Of a stretch of 64,000 nt of DNA, positions 55,120-63,798 are shown in pieces. The stretch is from an uncultured Bacteriovorax sp. (lineage in GTDB: Bacteria; Bdellovibrionota; Bacteriovoracia; Bacteriovoracales; Bacteriovoracaceae), in NCBI GenBank assembly GCA_946481315.1, contig CAMLMH010000002.1, forward strand, positions 372,001 through 436,000. Direction: 5' to 3'. Within the stretch, counting starts at the first letter, position 1; each line of letters starts with the position of its first letter. The position numbers and the translations under genes are program-made. Under the pieces are notes generated by a model. It was not told where the DNA came from and made no database searches. It saw only the letters and a program-made list of their open reading frames with translations.

Positions 55120-55593
55120 ATGAAAAAACAAATCCAGTTAAATGAAGAATTAGTCGATGTAGATGTGATTGAGCAAACTCCCAAGTTTGTTCTTTTTAAA
55201 CTCGACGGTGTTGAATATGCAGTAGAACTATCAGCTGAACATGATGGGATGATGACAACCAGTTTTGGTGGCCGCAATCACCGGATCTCAAATGTTGAAA
55301 CGCATTTTGTTGTCGATGGTGTGGAGTTTAATATTGCCGCTCCTAAACGGGGGCGGGGAAAAATGAAGTCCGGATCCGGAATGCATCAGATGACTTCTCC
55401 AATGCCGGGAAAAATCCTCAAGGTTTTTGTTGAAGCAGGTGCGGAAGTTGAAGTGGGAACTCCACTTCTTGTCATGGAAGCAATGAAGATGGAACACACG
55501 ATCAGGTCGAACAAAAAAGGAGTGATCGAAGCCGTTTTATTCAAAGTGGGTGACCAGGTTCATGGCGGCGTTGAACTGGTTAAGATCGGTTAA
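55120..55593 (+). CDS. Methylcrotonyl-CoA carboxylase alpha, BT/biotin carrier part
   Basis: 157 residues beginning directly after the TAA of the biotin carboxylase ORF, in the same frame. Residues 1-80 are the BT linker domain (beta-rich); 85-157 are the biotinyl domain with MEAMKMEHTIRS, whose lysine in AMKM is biotinylated. AGGA about 8 bases upstream can serve as a ribosome-binding site, so separate translation is plausible. The carrier shuttles carboxybiotin between LiuD and LiuB. Readthrough of the TAA would give a normal fused subunit. Confidence 0.9.
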   Translation: MKKQIQLNEELVDVDVIEQTPKFVLFKLDGVEYAVELSAEHDGMMTTSFGGRNHRISNVETHFVVDGVEFNIAAPKRGRGKMKSGSGMHQMTSPMPGKILKVFVEAGAEVEVGTPLLVMEAMKMEHTIRSNKKGVIEAVLFKVGDQVHGGVELVKIG

Positions 55594-55627
55594 AAGACAG
55601 ACCGGGATTAGAATCAGAAGAGGGATA

Positions 55628-56545
55628 ATGTTAAGTAACATTCCAAAAAAAGTTCGAATTGTTGAAGTCGGTCCGCGCGATGGATTGCAGAACGAAAAGA
55701 CCATCATTTCTCTCGCTGATAAAGTGACCTTTATCAAAATGCTGGCCTCTGCCGGTCTTCGTGAAATTGAAGCGACTAGTTTTGTTCGCGTGGAAAAAAT
55801 TCCGCAAATGAGTGACGGGTCCGAACTCTTCAAAGAGCTAAGTAAAGACTCTGCATTAAAAGACACAAAACTTATTTCACTGGTTCCCAATCTTAAAGGA
55901 TTAGAAGCGGCAACGGCAGCTGGCGTGAAGGAAATTGCCATATTCACATCGACTTCCAATACGTTCAATCAAAAAAATATCAATGCGACCATTGAAGAAT
56001 CAATGGAGCGGATTGAGAGCGTAATGAAAGAAGCCCATAAAAGTGGTTTAAAGGCCCGTGCGTATGTTTCAACGGTGTTTGGCTGTCCTTATGAAGGAAA
56101 GACGAGTCTTACGGTTTTAAAAGATCTCATCATTCGTTTGAAGAAAATGGGTGTGTATGAGATTTCTCTTGGAGACACAATCGGAATTGCCAATCCGTTG
56201 CAGGTTCGTGAAACAATCGAATTTTTAAAAAAAGATTTTGATCTGGCGTTTTTTGCAATGCACTTTCACGATACCCGCGGCATGGCAGTGGCCAATATTC
56301 TGACCAGTCTGGAAATGGGGATGACCTCTTTTGATTCTTCAGCGGGAGGTTTAGGGGGTTGTCCTTATGCCAAAGGAGCTTCAGGGAATGTGGCCACCGA
56401 AGATCTCTATTTTCTTTTCTCTTCTATGGGAATTGAGACAGGAATCCATATTGAAAAACTCGCCCAGGCCTCTAGTTTTATTCTGCAAAAGCTGGGAAAA
56501 GAATCGGGATCAAAATATCTAAAGGCTTTTCTGGCCGGTAAATAG
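55628..56545 (+). CDS. liuE: Hydroxymethylglutaryl-CoA lyase
   Basis: 305 residues from the ATG at 55628 (AAGAGGGA upstream; the open frame to 55550 overlaps the carrier gene). RIVEVGPRDGLQNE is the N-terminal signature. FHDTRGMAVANIL and GGLGGCPYAKGASGNVATED carry the metal ligands and the catalytic Cys. It splits HMG-CoA into acetoacetate and acetyl-CoA, the last step of leucine breakdown. The acetoacetyl-CoA synthetase at the right edge would reuse the acetoacetate. Confidence 0.94.
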   Translation: MLSNIPKKVRIVEVGPRDGLQNEKTIISLADKVTFIKMLASAGLREIEATSFVRVEKIPQMSDGSELFKELSKDSALKDTKLISLVPNLKGLEAATAAGVKEIAIFTSTSNTFNQKNINATIEESMERIESVMKEAHKSGLKARAYVSTVFGCPYEGKTSLTVLKDLIIRLKKMGVYEISLGDTIGIANPLQVRETIEFLKKDFDLAFFAMHFHDTRGMAVANILTSLEMGMTSFDSSAGGLGGCPYAKGASGNVATEDLYFLFSSMGIETGIHIEKLAQASSFILQKLGKESGSKYLKAFLAGK

Positions 56546-56599
56546 TTCGTCCACTATCATTTAATCATTCCAATTTTATATTATAAACGGAGAACGAAC

Positions 56600-57418
56600 A
56601 TGTCGTTTTATTCCCAAACTTTTGCTCACCTTGATGTTCAGGTTAAAAAGACCCATCAACTTTGGGTTACTCTTAATAATCCTGATCAGATGAATGCTAT
56701 CACTCTGGAAATGATCGATTCTTTAACTCGTGTCTTAAATTATGCAGACGCAGATAAATCAATTCGAGTCGTTGTTTTAACCGGGAACGGTAAGAGCTTC
56801 TGTGCCGGTGGCGATATTAAAGCGATGGAAGATAAGTCCGGAATGTTTGCAGGGGAAAGTAATGAACTCCGTAACCGCTATCAGCACGGAATTCAGCGCA
56901 TTCCTCAGTGTATGGACAATCTGTCTGTGCCGGTTATTGCTCTGGTTAACGGCCCTGCTATTGGAGCAGGTTGCGATTTATCCATGATGTGTGATCTGAG
57001 AGTTGGAGGAAGCAGGGCCAGATTCGCTGAAACCTTCACGCGTATGGGCCTTGTTCCTGGTGATGGCGGAACGTTTTTTTTGCAAAGAGTGGTGGGATAC
57101 GCCAAGGCGATGCAAATGTTTTTGACAGCTGACAGTTTTGAAGGCAAGGCCGCACTTGATTTTGGACTACTTAACTTCTTATTCGAAGATTCCTTACTGA
57201 TCAGTGAAACTGAAAAACTCGCAGATAAGATTGCAGGACTCTCTCCTGTTGCCCAGTCGCTGACTAAAAAGGCCATGCGTGCTTCTTATTTGCACGACCT
57301 TCAGACTTCACTGGATATGCTGGCAAGTTTTCAGGGAATCGCTCAACGAACTCATGATCATTTTGAGGCCATCAAATCATTTAAGGAGAAACGATCTCCT
57401 ATTTTTTCTGGCGAATAA
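56600..57418 (+). CDS. Enoyl-CoA hydratase/isomerase family protein (crotonase)
   Basis: 272 residues. Oxyanion-hole parts FCAGGDIKAMEDKSGMF and GPAIGAGCDLSMMCD are present. At the second catalytic position of hydratases it has FAETFTRMGLVPGDGGT, so an acid residue is retained nearby. The substrate is unknown; its place after liuE suggests a further step in branched-chain or fatty acyl-CoA breakdown. It lies 54 bases after liuE and may be in the same transcript. Confidence 0.87.
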   Translation: MSFYSQTFAHLDVQVKKTHQLWVTLNNPDQMNAITLEMIDSLTRVLNYADADKSIRVVVLTGNGKSFCAGGDIKAMEDKSGMFAGESNELRNRYQHGIQRIPQCMDNLSVPVIALVNGPAIGAGCDLSMMCDLRVGGSRARFAETFTRMGLVPGDGGTFFLQRVVGYAKAMQMFLTADSFEGKAALDFGLLNFLFEDSLLISETEKLADKIAGLSPVAQSLTKKAMRASYLHDLQTSLDMLASFQGIAQRTHDHFEAIKSFKEKRSPIFSGE

Positions 57419-57431
57419 TGATATTGATGTG

Positions 57432-57461
57432 TTGACATAGCAAAAAGAGCAGAGCGACAAT
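57432..57461 (+). promoter_or_regulatory. Candidate sigma-70-type promoter for the small lipoprotein pair
   Basis: TTGACA (57432-57437) is a perfect -35 and GACAAT (57456-57461) a fair -10, spaced 18 bases. The ATG at 57470 is so close that the transcript would have almost no leader. Confidence 0.4.
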
Positions 57462-57469
57462 TAATTTAC

Positions 57470-57817
57470 ATGAAAAAGTTTTTTCTCATTCTCAGTGTGC
57501 TGACATTTTCCGGCTGCTCAAGTTTGGAATTCAACACAAGTGGAAGAGAACCTTTTTATGTAAGCAGTAAAAGTGGCAGTGACAGAATCGTTGAGATTAG
57601 GAGAACCAAAGATTTTTATCTTTGGGGAACGATGCCGAGGGTTTTAGATTTTGATCTGCAGGACGAAACAAAAGACGAAGGTTTATACAATCCTTCGTAC
57701 ATCATCCTGGAGCAAGATTTCAGCTGGAAGAATATTTTCTATTCAGTCATCACTCTGGGCATGTATACGCCGGTGGATTATAAGCTTACTCTTTTATCCA
57801 GTGGTGAATATAAATGA
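57470..57817 (+). CDS. Small lipoprotein, unknown function
   Basis: 115 residues. MKKFFLILSVLTFSGC is a lipoprotein signal peptide with lipobox TFSGC. The mature part ends with the hydrophobic pattern IFYSVITLGMYTPVDYKL, seen in small Bor/YgdR-like or other envelope lipoproteins, but I cannot assign a family. Its stop overlaps the next start by ATGA, so the pair is translationally coupled. Confidence 0.7.
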   Translation: MKKFFLILSVLTFSGCSSLEFNTSGREPFYVSSKSGSDRIVEIRRTKDFYLWGTMPRVLDFDLQDETKDEGLYNPSYIILEQDFSWKNIFYSVITLGMYTPVDYKLTLLSSGEYK

Positions 57818-58164
57818 AGTCAGGACTCACAATTATCCTGCTACTTGTGTTCTCGGGCTGTGCTTCGATCAGAGTCGTTCCGAAAGGATGTAAAACAGAT
57901 GCTGTGTTTGCACCTAATCCGGAAGCCTCACGGGAAGTGACTTATGATGAGATCGAGAACATGAAACAGGAGATTACTGCGGCAAAATCTTTCACCGTTT
58001 TTAGTGATGTCGATGTACGAATAAAAGACCTGCTGGCGAAAGCAGGTGTAAAGTGTGATGAAGTAAAGATGCTGCGAGTGAAAATCAGCACAACGTGGTT
58101 TGTCTTCCGGGAAGTACAAATAAAGGCCTTAAGAAAAAATAGCGGCCAGGGACAAGGCGAGTGA
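57814..58164 (+). CDS. Small lipoprotein, unknown function
   Basis: 116 residues. The N-terminus MKSGLTIILLLVFSGC is a lipoprotein signal with lipobox VFSGC. Two further Cys lie in the mature region, which is otherwise mixed alpha/beta. It follows the preceding lipoprotein through a 4-base ATGA overlap, so the two probably act together. An intrinsic terminator follows. Confidence 0.7.
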   Translation: MKSGLTIILLLVFSGCASIRVVPKGCKTDAVFAPNPEASREVTYDEIENMKQEITAAKSFTVFSDVDVRIKDLLAKAGVKCDEVKMLRVKISTTWFVFREVQIKALRKNSGQGQGE

Positions 58165-58181
58165 TTCATTGAAGAGTGAGG

Positions 58182-58204
58182 GGGCCAAGGATGGCCCTTT
58201 TTTT
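58182..58204 (+). terminator. Intrinsic terminator after the lipoprotein pair
   Basis: GGGCC (58182-58186) and GGCCC (58193-58197) form a short GC stem with a 6-base loop, followed by seven T residues. The opposing gene ends at the T-run. Confidence 0.8.
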
Positions 58205-59051
58205 ATTCACTTTTTAGTAAATTGTTATAAATTTCAATTTCTTTATATTTCTGTTCCAGGGCTTCTTTCTTACGGGTTAATTCCTGGTTTAGCCCTAGTA
58301 TTTTGACATTATTGTCTCTGATGACTTTTTTTGACTGGCTAATTTTGTTTTGGGCTTCACTTACATTTGTAACCATGCATTCGTCATAACGGGATTCAAT
58401 TTTTCCGTCGGATTTTGCCCCTGCGATTTTGTCCTGACAAAGAGTGGTGAGATTTTCACTTCTTACATTCTCATTTTGCAACTCATCTATTTTTGTACGT
58501 AAATTTTTAATTTCTTCATTTATCTCATCTGCTTCTTTCATTTTTAATCCAATTTTTTGGCCTGTGAAAAAATCTCTTTCTTTATTTTTGGGACAGGTTG
58601 ATTTGTATGAATGTCCTCTTCGGGCAAACTCCATTCCTCCGACTTTTGTACATAATGAAAGAAGTGATTGTTGAAATGATTTTTTATATTCTTTTAGCTC
58701 TTCATTGCTGGGGTGGAGGGCACATTTGGCCTTTAGTTTCAGATAATCTGCTTCTTCATCACCTCGCAAGGCCATTTCTTCCCCCAATGACTTCCAGCCG
58801 GACGTTGGGAATTTTTCACTTCCTGTACAACTAACTTTTGCCTGATGGGCCCTTCCTTTGTGATAGTCAGCAAGAGAAGCAGTGGTAATTTGATCTTCGC
58901 AAGTCATCTGCAATGCCTGAATGTAGCTTTCAGCATTTCCAGGATGAGATTTACGGCCTTCTTCAAACCAATTTTTGGTACCGTTACAATTTGACTGGAG
59001 TGAAGAGCAACTTCCAAATAAGAGCAAACAGGGGATAAGTACCTTTAGCAT
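58203..59051 (-). CDS. DUF2799-like lipoprotein with C-terminal coiled coil
   Basis: 282 residues. MLKVLIPCLLLFGSC is a lipoprotein signal. Residues about 25-165 show repeats with spaced W, G, Y and Cys (NWFEEGRKS, DYHKGRAHQ, GWKSLGEEMAL, FFTGQKIGL) in the style of DUF2799. Residues about 170-280 form a long coiled coil. The function of DUF2799 proteins is unknown. It stands alone on the minus strand, divergent from the methyltransferase gene across 168 bases in which I see no clear promoter. Confidence 0.7.
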   Translation of the reverse strand: MLKVLIPCLLLFGSCSSLQSNCNGTKNWFEEGRKSHPGNAESYIQALQMTCEDQITTASLADYHKGRAHQAKVSCTGSEKFPTSGWKSLGEEMALRGDEEADYLKLKAKCALHPSNEELKEYKKSFQQSLLSLCTKVGGMEFARRGHSYKSTCPKNKERDFFTGQKIGLKMKEADEINEEIKNLRTKIDELQNENVRSENLTTLCQDKIAGAKSDGKIESRYDECMVTNVSEAQNKISQSKKVIRDNNVKILGLNQELTRKKEALEQKYKEIEIYNNLLKSE

Positions 59052-59219
59052 AATGTCCTTTGGGTTAAGATATTCTTTTAATCATAACTTGTTTTTCGAT
59101 TTGAATTAAAAAAGTGGGAAACTTTTTCTCCTACCACCTCTTTTTATTTAACTTTTCAGTGAATCGTATGAACTGTCGACAAGATTAAGGTACCAAAACA
59201 GGCATAATAGGGGGCTTTC

Positions 59220-59945
59220 ATGGAAGCAAAAAAAGAGCATTATATTTGGGAGCATTGGAATCTTCCTGTCTCCAGACATTCCACTGAAATCTTAAAAATC
59301 ATTGATGCCAGGCCCGGGATGAAGGTCATCGATTGTGCTGTCGGAGAAGGGAGATATGCAATGCCCATGGCCCAAAGTGGGGCACAAGTTACAGGAGTCG
59401 ATAACAGCGATTTTATTATTGGCAGACTCAGAAAAAAACTCACAGAAAATAGACTACAAGTTAATATTGTTAAACAGGATATTCGCGACCGGCTTCCCTT
59501 TGAGGACGGACATTTTGACATGGCCGTTTCTTTAGGGACAACGATTCATATAGATCGATATAATGATGTGTGCGAAGAACTCTATCGGGTCACTAAAAAA
59601 GGAGGAAAAGTTGTTGTGGAAACTTATAATAAGTTTCACATCACATCCTTCCTGGAAAAGCTTTATCAGTTGTTTGATCTGCGCTTAAGAAAGAAAGAAT
59701 TCCAGAAACGTATTCCCATTTATCTGCGCGACCAGCAGGAAATCCTGGCACCTTTTAAAAATAAAAATTGCAAAATAAAGATGCATGGATTCTACCCGGT
59801 TTTACCCAATGCCTTGCCGGTGATCGGAACAAAAGGGGGAATTAATCAGCTGATTCCAGGATTGTCTTACGGGCTTCGGCATGTGAGCTGGCTGATTCCA
59901 TTGTCTCAAGTTATTATTCTGGAAATCGAAAAAAACGAAGATTAA
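59220..59945 (+). CDS. Class I SAM-dependent methyltransferase
   Basis: 241 residues. Motif I is VIDCAVGEGRYAMPMA, the acidic residue ending strand 2 is in VTGVDNS, and FDMAVSLGTTIHI is the post-I region, as in the UbiE/Methyltransf_11 group. The acceptor is unknown. The last 4 bases overlap the convergent helicase gene. GGGGG 5-10 bases before the ATG may act as ribosome-binding site. Confidence 0.85.
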   Translation: MEAKKEHYIWEHWNLPVSRHSTEILKIIDARPGMKVIDCAVGEGRYAMPMAQSGAQVTGVDNSDFIIGRLRKKLTENRLQVNIVKQDIRDRLPFEDGHFDMAVSLGTTIHIDRYNDVCEELYRVTKKGGKVVVETYNKFHITSFLEKLYQLFDLRLRKKEFQKRIPIYLRDQQEILAPFKNKNCKIKMHGFYPVLPNALPVIGTKGGINQLIPGLSYGLRHVSWLIPLSQVIILEIEKNED

Positions 59946-61990
59946 TCGTCCAGAGAGTCGAGCAGATTGGAGAAGAAGCTCTTTTTATAATCAGTGGCCT
60001 CTTCTTCAGTCATGTGTCCGAATGTGGTTCTGTCCTGTTCAACAAAAAGTCCGCCTTTTGTCAGTTCATTGATAAAGCGTGATTTAAAGCGGGGAGTATC
60101 CTTGCCGTAAAGCTTACGCTGTTTACAGTAGGTCATAATCAATTTTTCCTGAGCACGTGTAATCCCCACATACGCCAGTCGTCTTTCTTCCGAGATATCT
60201 TCACCCATCGTGATTGTTTTCTTGTGCGGAAGAGTTTCTTCTTCCATCCCGATGAGAAAAACTGTCTTAAACTCAAGTCCTTTGGATGAGTGCAGAGTCA
60301 TAAGCGTGACTTCATTCTTCCTTACGTCCCCATCATCTTCGTCATTAGCATCGTCTTTGTCCTGAGAGTCTTGTAAAAGAAGTCGTTCGACGAAAAGTTT
60401 CAGGTCAGCACTTTCTTTATAATAATTAGTGAAACGACCGGCCGATTCTATAAAATGCATAACATCGTTTCGCCGGCGTTCAACTTGTTTTGCATTATCA
60501 TATTGTTTATCTATGAAGTTTAGATAATCGATTTCTTCAATCAAACTGGTAATTCCTTCAGAGAGCGAGTGCTGTCTGAAAACTGTTTTAAATTTGCGGA
60601 TGAGTTCGACAAATTTCGTAATTCCTGCCGCTCGCTGAGGGTCAAGATTAGGAAAACGCTCCAGCGCTTCAAAGAGCGGAATTTTTTCCTGTTCACTCTT
60701 GGAGAGATATTTTTCCAGTGTCGCATTTCCGATACCCCGATGTGGTATATTGAGGATTCTTCGGATGGCCATCTGGTCGCTGGGATTTAAAATGACAAAG
60801 AGATAACTCATCAGATCTTTAACTTCTTTTTTGTCGTAGAATTTCTGACCGCCGATGATTGTATAGGGAACCTGACTCATGCGCAGCTGATCTTCAATCG
60901 GCGGTGCCTGGGTATTGCTTCTGTATAAAATAGCGATGTCACCCAGGTGACCGCCATTGCTCTGGTGTTTGACGATTTCTTCCACCACAATTTCGGCTTC
61001 ATGGTCCGTATCGCCCATGGCCCAGAGAAGGGGAATATGCTGACTTTCTTTCTGACTCCAGAGTGTTTTGTCCCGTCGTTTTTTATTTTCTTTAATGACA
61101 TTGTTGGCGAGATCCAGAATGCTGGATACTGAGCGGTAATTCTCTTCGAGTTTTACGACTTTGGCCCCGGGAAACGTTTTTTCAAATTCCAGAATATTGG
61201 TAATGTCCGCACCCCGGAAAGCGTAGATAGACTGATCGTCATCTCCCACCACGCAGAGATTATCATGGGTACTGGTGAGATGACGGACGAGTTCAAATTG
61301 CAATATGTTGGTGTCTTGATACTCATCGATCATGATATACTTGTATTTTTCTGAATAAGCACGGGCCACATCCGGATTTTCCCGGAAGAGCCGAAGAGTC
61401 AAAAAGAGAATATCATCAAAATCAATAGCATTAAAAAAACGCAGTTTTTCCTGGTAAAAGCGATAGGTGTATTCCGTGGCATGATCATAGGGATCTTCCG
61501 GATTAAAATGAGGAGAATCGGCGAAATCCATTTCGTTGATGCCGGCATTTTTTAAAAAACTGATTTTGGAGAGAACATCTTTGTGATCGAATTTTTTTTC
61601 TGCATGATAAAGTTTGAGTGCTTCTCTCACAATACTAAGCTGGTCGGACTGATCATAGATGGAAAAATTTAAGTGATAGCCGAGTTTATCAATTTCCTTT
61701 TTCAGGATACGCACACCCAAGGAGTGAAAGGTTAACAAAGACAGGCCCTTGGACTTTCTGGCCCCCAATAAAGTAATAACTCTCTCCCGCATTTCTTTTG
61801 CGGCCTTATTGGTAAAACTCACCCCTAAAATGCAGTCGGTTTTAATCCCCAGGTTATCCACCATGTGGGCAATACGATAGGTGATCGTGCGGGTTTTACC
61901 CGAGCCTGCACCCGCGAGGATGAGTACCGGACCATTGATGGTCTCAGCAGCTTCGCGCTGTTTGTCATTTAGTCCACTAAGCGAAATCAT
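59942..61990 (-). CDS. UvrD/PcrA-family DNA helicase
   Basis: 682 residues from the ATG at 61990; the frame is open to 62080 but that part overlaps the fumarase leader. Superfamily 1A motifs in order: Walker A GAGSGKTRT, GVSFTNKAAKEM (Ia), MIDEYQDTN (II), VGDDDQSIYAFRGAD (III), EENYRSV (IV), VTLMTLHSSKGLEFKTVFL (V) and YVGITRAQEKL (VI). Such 3'-5' helicases act in repair and removal of stalled complexes. UvrD, Rep and PcrA cannot be separated by eye. uvrB is 45 kb away and not linked. Confidence 0.93.
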   Translation of the reverse strand: MISLSGLNDKQREAAETINGPVLILAGAGSGKTRTITYRIAHMVDNLGIKTDCILGVSFTNKAAKEMRERVITLLGARKSKGLSLLTFHSLGVRILKKEIDKLGYHLNFSIYDQSDQLSIVREALKLYHAEKKFDHKDVLSKISFLKNAGINEMDFADSPHFNPEDPYDHATEYTYRFYQEKLRFFNAIDFDDILFLTLRLFRENPDVARAYSEKYKYIMIDEYQDTNILQFELVRHLTSTHDNLCVVGDDDQSIYAFRGADITNILEFEKTFPGAKVVKLEENYRSVSSILDLANNVIKENKKRRDKTLWSQKESQHIPLLWAMGDTDHEAEIVVEEIVKHQSNGGHLGDIAILYRSNTQAPPIEDQLRMSQVPYTIIGGQKFYDKKEVKDLMSYLFVILNPSDQMAIRRILNIPHRGIGNATLEKYLSKSEQEKIPLFEALERFPNLDPQRAAGITKFVELIRKFKTVFRQHSLSEGITSLIEEIDYLNFIDKQYDNAKQVERRRNDVMHFIESAGRFTNYYKESADLKLFVERLLLQDSQDKDDANDEDDGDVRKNEVTLMTLHSSKGLEFKTVFLIGMEEETLPHKKTITMGEDISEERRLAYVGITRAQEKLIMTYCKQRKLYGKDTPRFKSRFINELTKGGLFVEQDRTTFGHMTEEEATDYKKSFFSNLLDSLDD

Positions 61991-62080
61991 AAGCGAAAAG
62001 ACTACTAAACTTAGGTGAGTCTTGCTATTATTTTTCCATTCTTTTTCATTGGCAAAACCTTTCCCAAAACGGAGATTCAT

Positions 62081-63181
62081 ATGCTTAAAAAAACAGCTAA
62101 AAAAGCGGCGGCTAAACCAAATAAGGCTTCAGCTAAAAAAGCGAAGCTACCGGCCAAAAAAGCGGTCGCTAAAGTCGCCAAAACTCTTCCTAAACCAAAA
62201 AGTTTAGCAGTGGCCCGGGCAAAAACCAAAACGGTCGTTAAAGCAAAAACAAAAATTGTCGCAAAAAAGCCAGTTAAACCAGTTGCTGCTAAAAGCAGTG
62301 GTGCTTCCTCGTTGAGTGATTCTCTGGTGGAATTAATCCGCGTGACTTCCGCGGTTTTGCCGGATGATGTTCAAAAAGTTATTTTGGAAGCCCTAGAGCG
62401 CGAAGAAAAAAATACGACAGCTGAATATGCCATGAATATTATCAAGGCCAACATTGATCTGGCGATTAAGAAATCTCAGCCCCTTTGTCAGGACACCGGC
62501 ACAGTTCTCTTCTATGTATCTCACCCGCAGAATTTTGATCAGTCGAAATTCACTGACGTTATTCAAAAAGCGGTAGTGAAGGCCACAGAAAAAGGATATC
62601 TGAGACAAAACTCAGTTGATTCTTTGACGGGGGAAAATTCCGGTCTCAACATTGGTCCGGGTCACCCAAGCATTCACTATCACCAGCACAAAAAAAAGAC
62701 TGTAGAAGTTAAGCTGATGCTAAAAGGCGGAGGATGTGAAAACGTCGGTGCTCAATATTCTCTTCCTCACACTGCTTTAGGAGCTGGCCGCGATCTCGAT
62801 GGAGTTCGCAAAGTGATTCTCGATGCTGTTCATAAAGCTCAGGGAAAAGGATGCGGACCAGGTGTGCTTGGAGTGTGTATCGGTGGAGATCGTGGAGCAG
62901 GTTATATCGAATCAAAAGAACAGCTGCTCCGAAAACTAGACGATACAAACGGCAATGCCAGTCTGGCTGATCTTGAAAAAGAAATCGTTGAAACATCCAA
63001 TAAGCTTGGCATTGGACCAATGGGATTCGGGGGGAAAACAACCCTTTTAGGATGTAAGATTGGTGCTCTAAACCGCTTACCAGCTTCTTTCTTTGTTTCA
63101 ATTTCTTATATGTGCTGGGCCTACCGTCGCCAGGGCATTGAGCTTTCCGGAAACAACACAATCAAAAAATGGCTTTATTAA
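62081..63181 (+). CDS. Class I fumarate hydratase alpha subunit with N-terminal Lys/Ala-rich tail
   Basis: 366 residues from the ATG at 62081 (GGAG upstream). Residues 1-71 have 24 Lys, one Arg and no acidic residue, in histone-H1/AlgP-like KKxAxK blocks. From about residue 79 (LSDSLVELIRV) it is the normal alpha subunit of iron-sulphur fumarase/tartrate dehydratase. Cys in LCQDTGT, GGGCEN and KGCGPG are candidate [4Fe-4S] ligands; VCIGGDRGAG follows. With the next gene it interconverts fumarate and malate. A TTG at the tail-enzyme boundary could give a tail-less form. The tail might bind nucleic acid or polyphosphate, which is inference. Confidence 0.9.
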   Translation: MLKKTAKKAAAKPNKASAKKAKLPAKKAVAKVAKTLPKPKSLAVARAKTKTVVKAKTKIVAKKPVKPVAAKSSGASSLSDSLVELIRVTSAVLPDDVQKVILEALEREEKNTTAEYAMNIIKANIDLAIKKSQPLCQDTGTVLFYVSHPQNFDQSKFTDVIQKAVVKATEKGYLRQNSVDSLTGENSGLNIGPGHPSIHYHQHKKKTVEVKLMLKGGGCENVGAQYSLPHTALGAGRDLDGVRKVILDAVHKAQGKGCGPGVLGVCIGGDRGAGYIESKEQLLRKLDDTNGNASLADLEKEIVETSNKLGIGPMGFGGKTTLLGCKIGALNRLPASFFVSISYMCWAYRRQGIELSGNNTIKKWLY

Positions 63182-63203
63182 TCATAGGCTGGGGACTTAA
63201 AAA

Positions 63204-63782
63204 ATGAATTCATTAAAACGATTAGAGTATCCTTTTTCACATGAAGCAGTCCGCGATTTAAAAGTGGGCGATATGGTCTTAATTACCGGCAAACTTTTTA
63301 CCGGACGGGATGCCGTTCACAAAAGACTGCATGATGGCGTGAAGCCACCAGTTGATTTAAATAACCAGATTATCTATCACTGCGGACCGGTTATTCTGCA
63401 GGATAAAAAAACCGGAAAATATCAGGTCACAGCTGCAGGACCAACGACATCGATTCGCGAAGAGCCTTACCAGGCCGACGTTATGAAAGATTATGGAATC
63501 GTCGGAGTGATCGGAAAGGGAGGCATGGGGCCAAAAACACTTGCCGGCTGTAAAGAATACGGCTGTGTGTATTTCCATGCAGTGGGCGGTGCTGCTCAGG
63601 TCCTTGCCGAAAAAATTGATTCAGTTGATGCTGTTCACTGGCTGGATCTGGGGTCTCCTGAGGCAATCTGGGAATTATCCGTTACCGAATTTCCGGTAGT
63701 CGTCACAATGGATGCTCACGGAAATTCTCTTCATGCTGAAGTTGAAACTGCTTCTAGCGAAGCGCTGAAAAAAGTCCTTTAG
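63204..63782 (+). CDS. Class I fumarate hydratase beta subunit
   Basis: 192 residues. GDMVLITGKLFTGRDAVHKR and the glycine-rich AGPTTSIREEPYQADVM, GVIGKGGMG are typical of the beta subunit (TtdB or C-terminal half of FumA). YHCGPV and the C-terminal EFPVVVTMDAHGNSLHAEV are also conserved. It completes the enzyme with the preceding gene, 22 bases upstream on the same strand. L-tartrate dehydratase is a possible alternative, but no tartrate genes are near. Confidence 0.92.
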   Translation: MNSLKRLEYPFSHEAVRDLKVGDMVLITGKLFTGRDAVHKRLHDGVKPPVDLNNQIIYHCGPVILQDKKTGKYQVTAAGPTTSIREEPYQADVMKDYGIVGVIGKGGMGPKTLAGCKEYGCVYFHAVGGAAQVLAEKIDSVDAVHWLDLGSPEAIWELSVTEFPVVVTMDAHGNSLHAEVETASSEALKKVL

Positions 63783-63798
63783 ACAGGTAGATGGGAAA

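Noticed and set aside
62015..62080. Extra 22 residues upstream of the fumarase start
   Set aside because: The ATG at 62081 has a good ribosome-binding site, and the upstream part overlaps the divergent helicase start.
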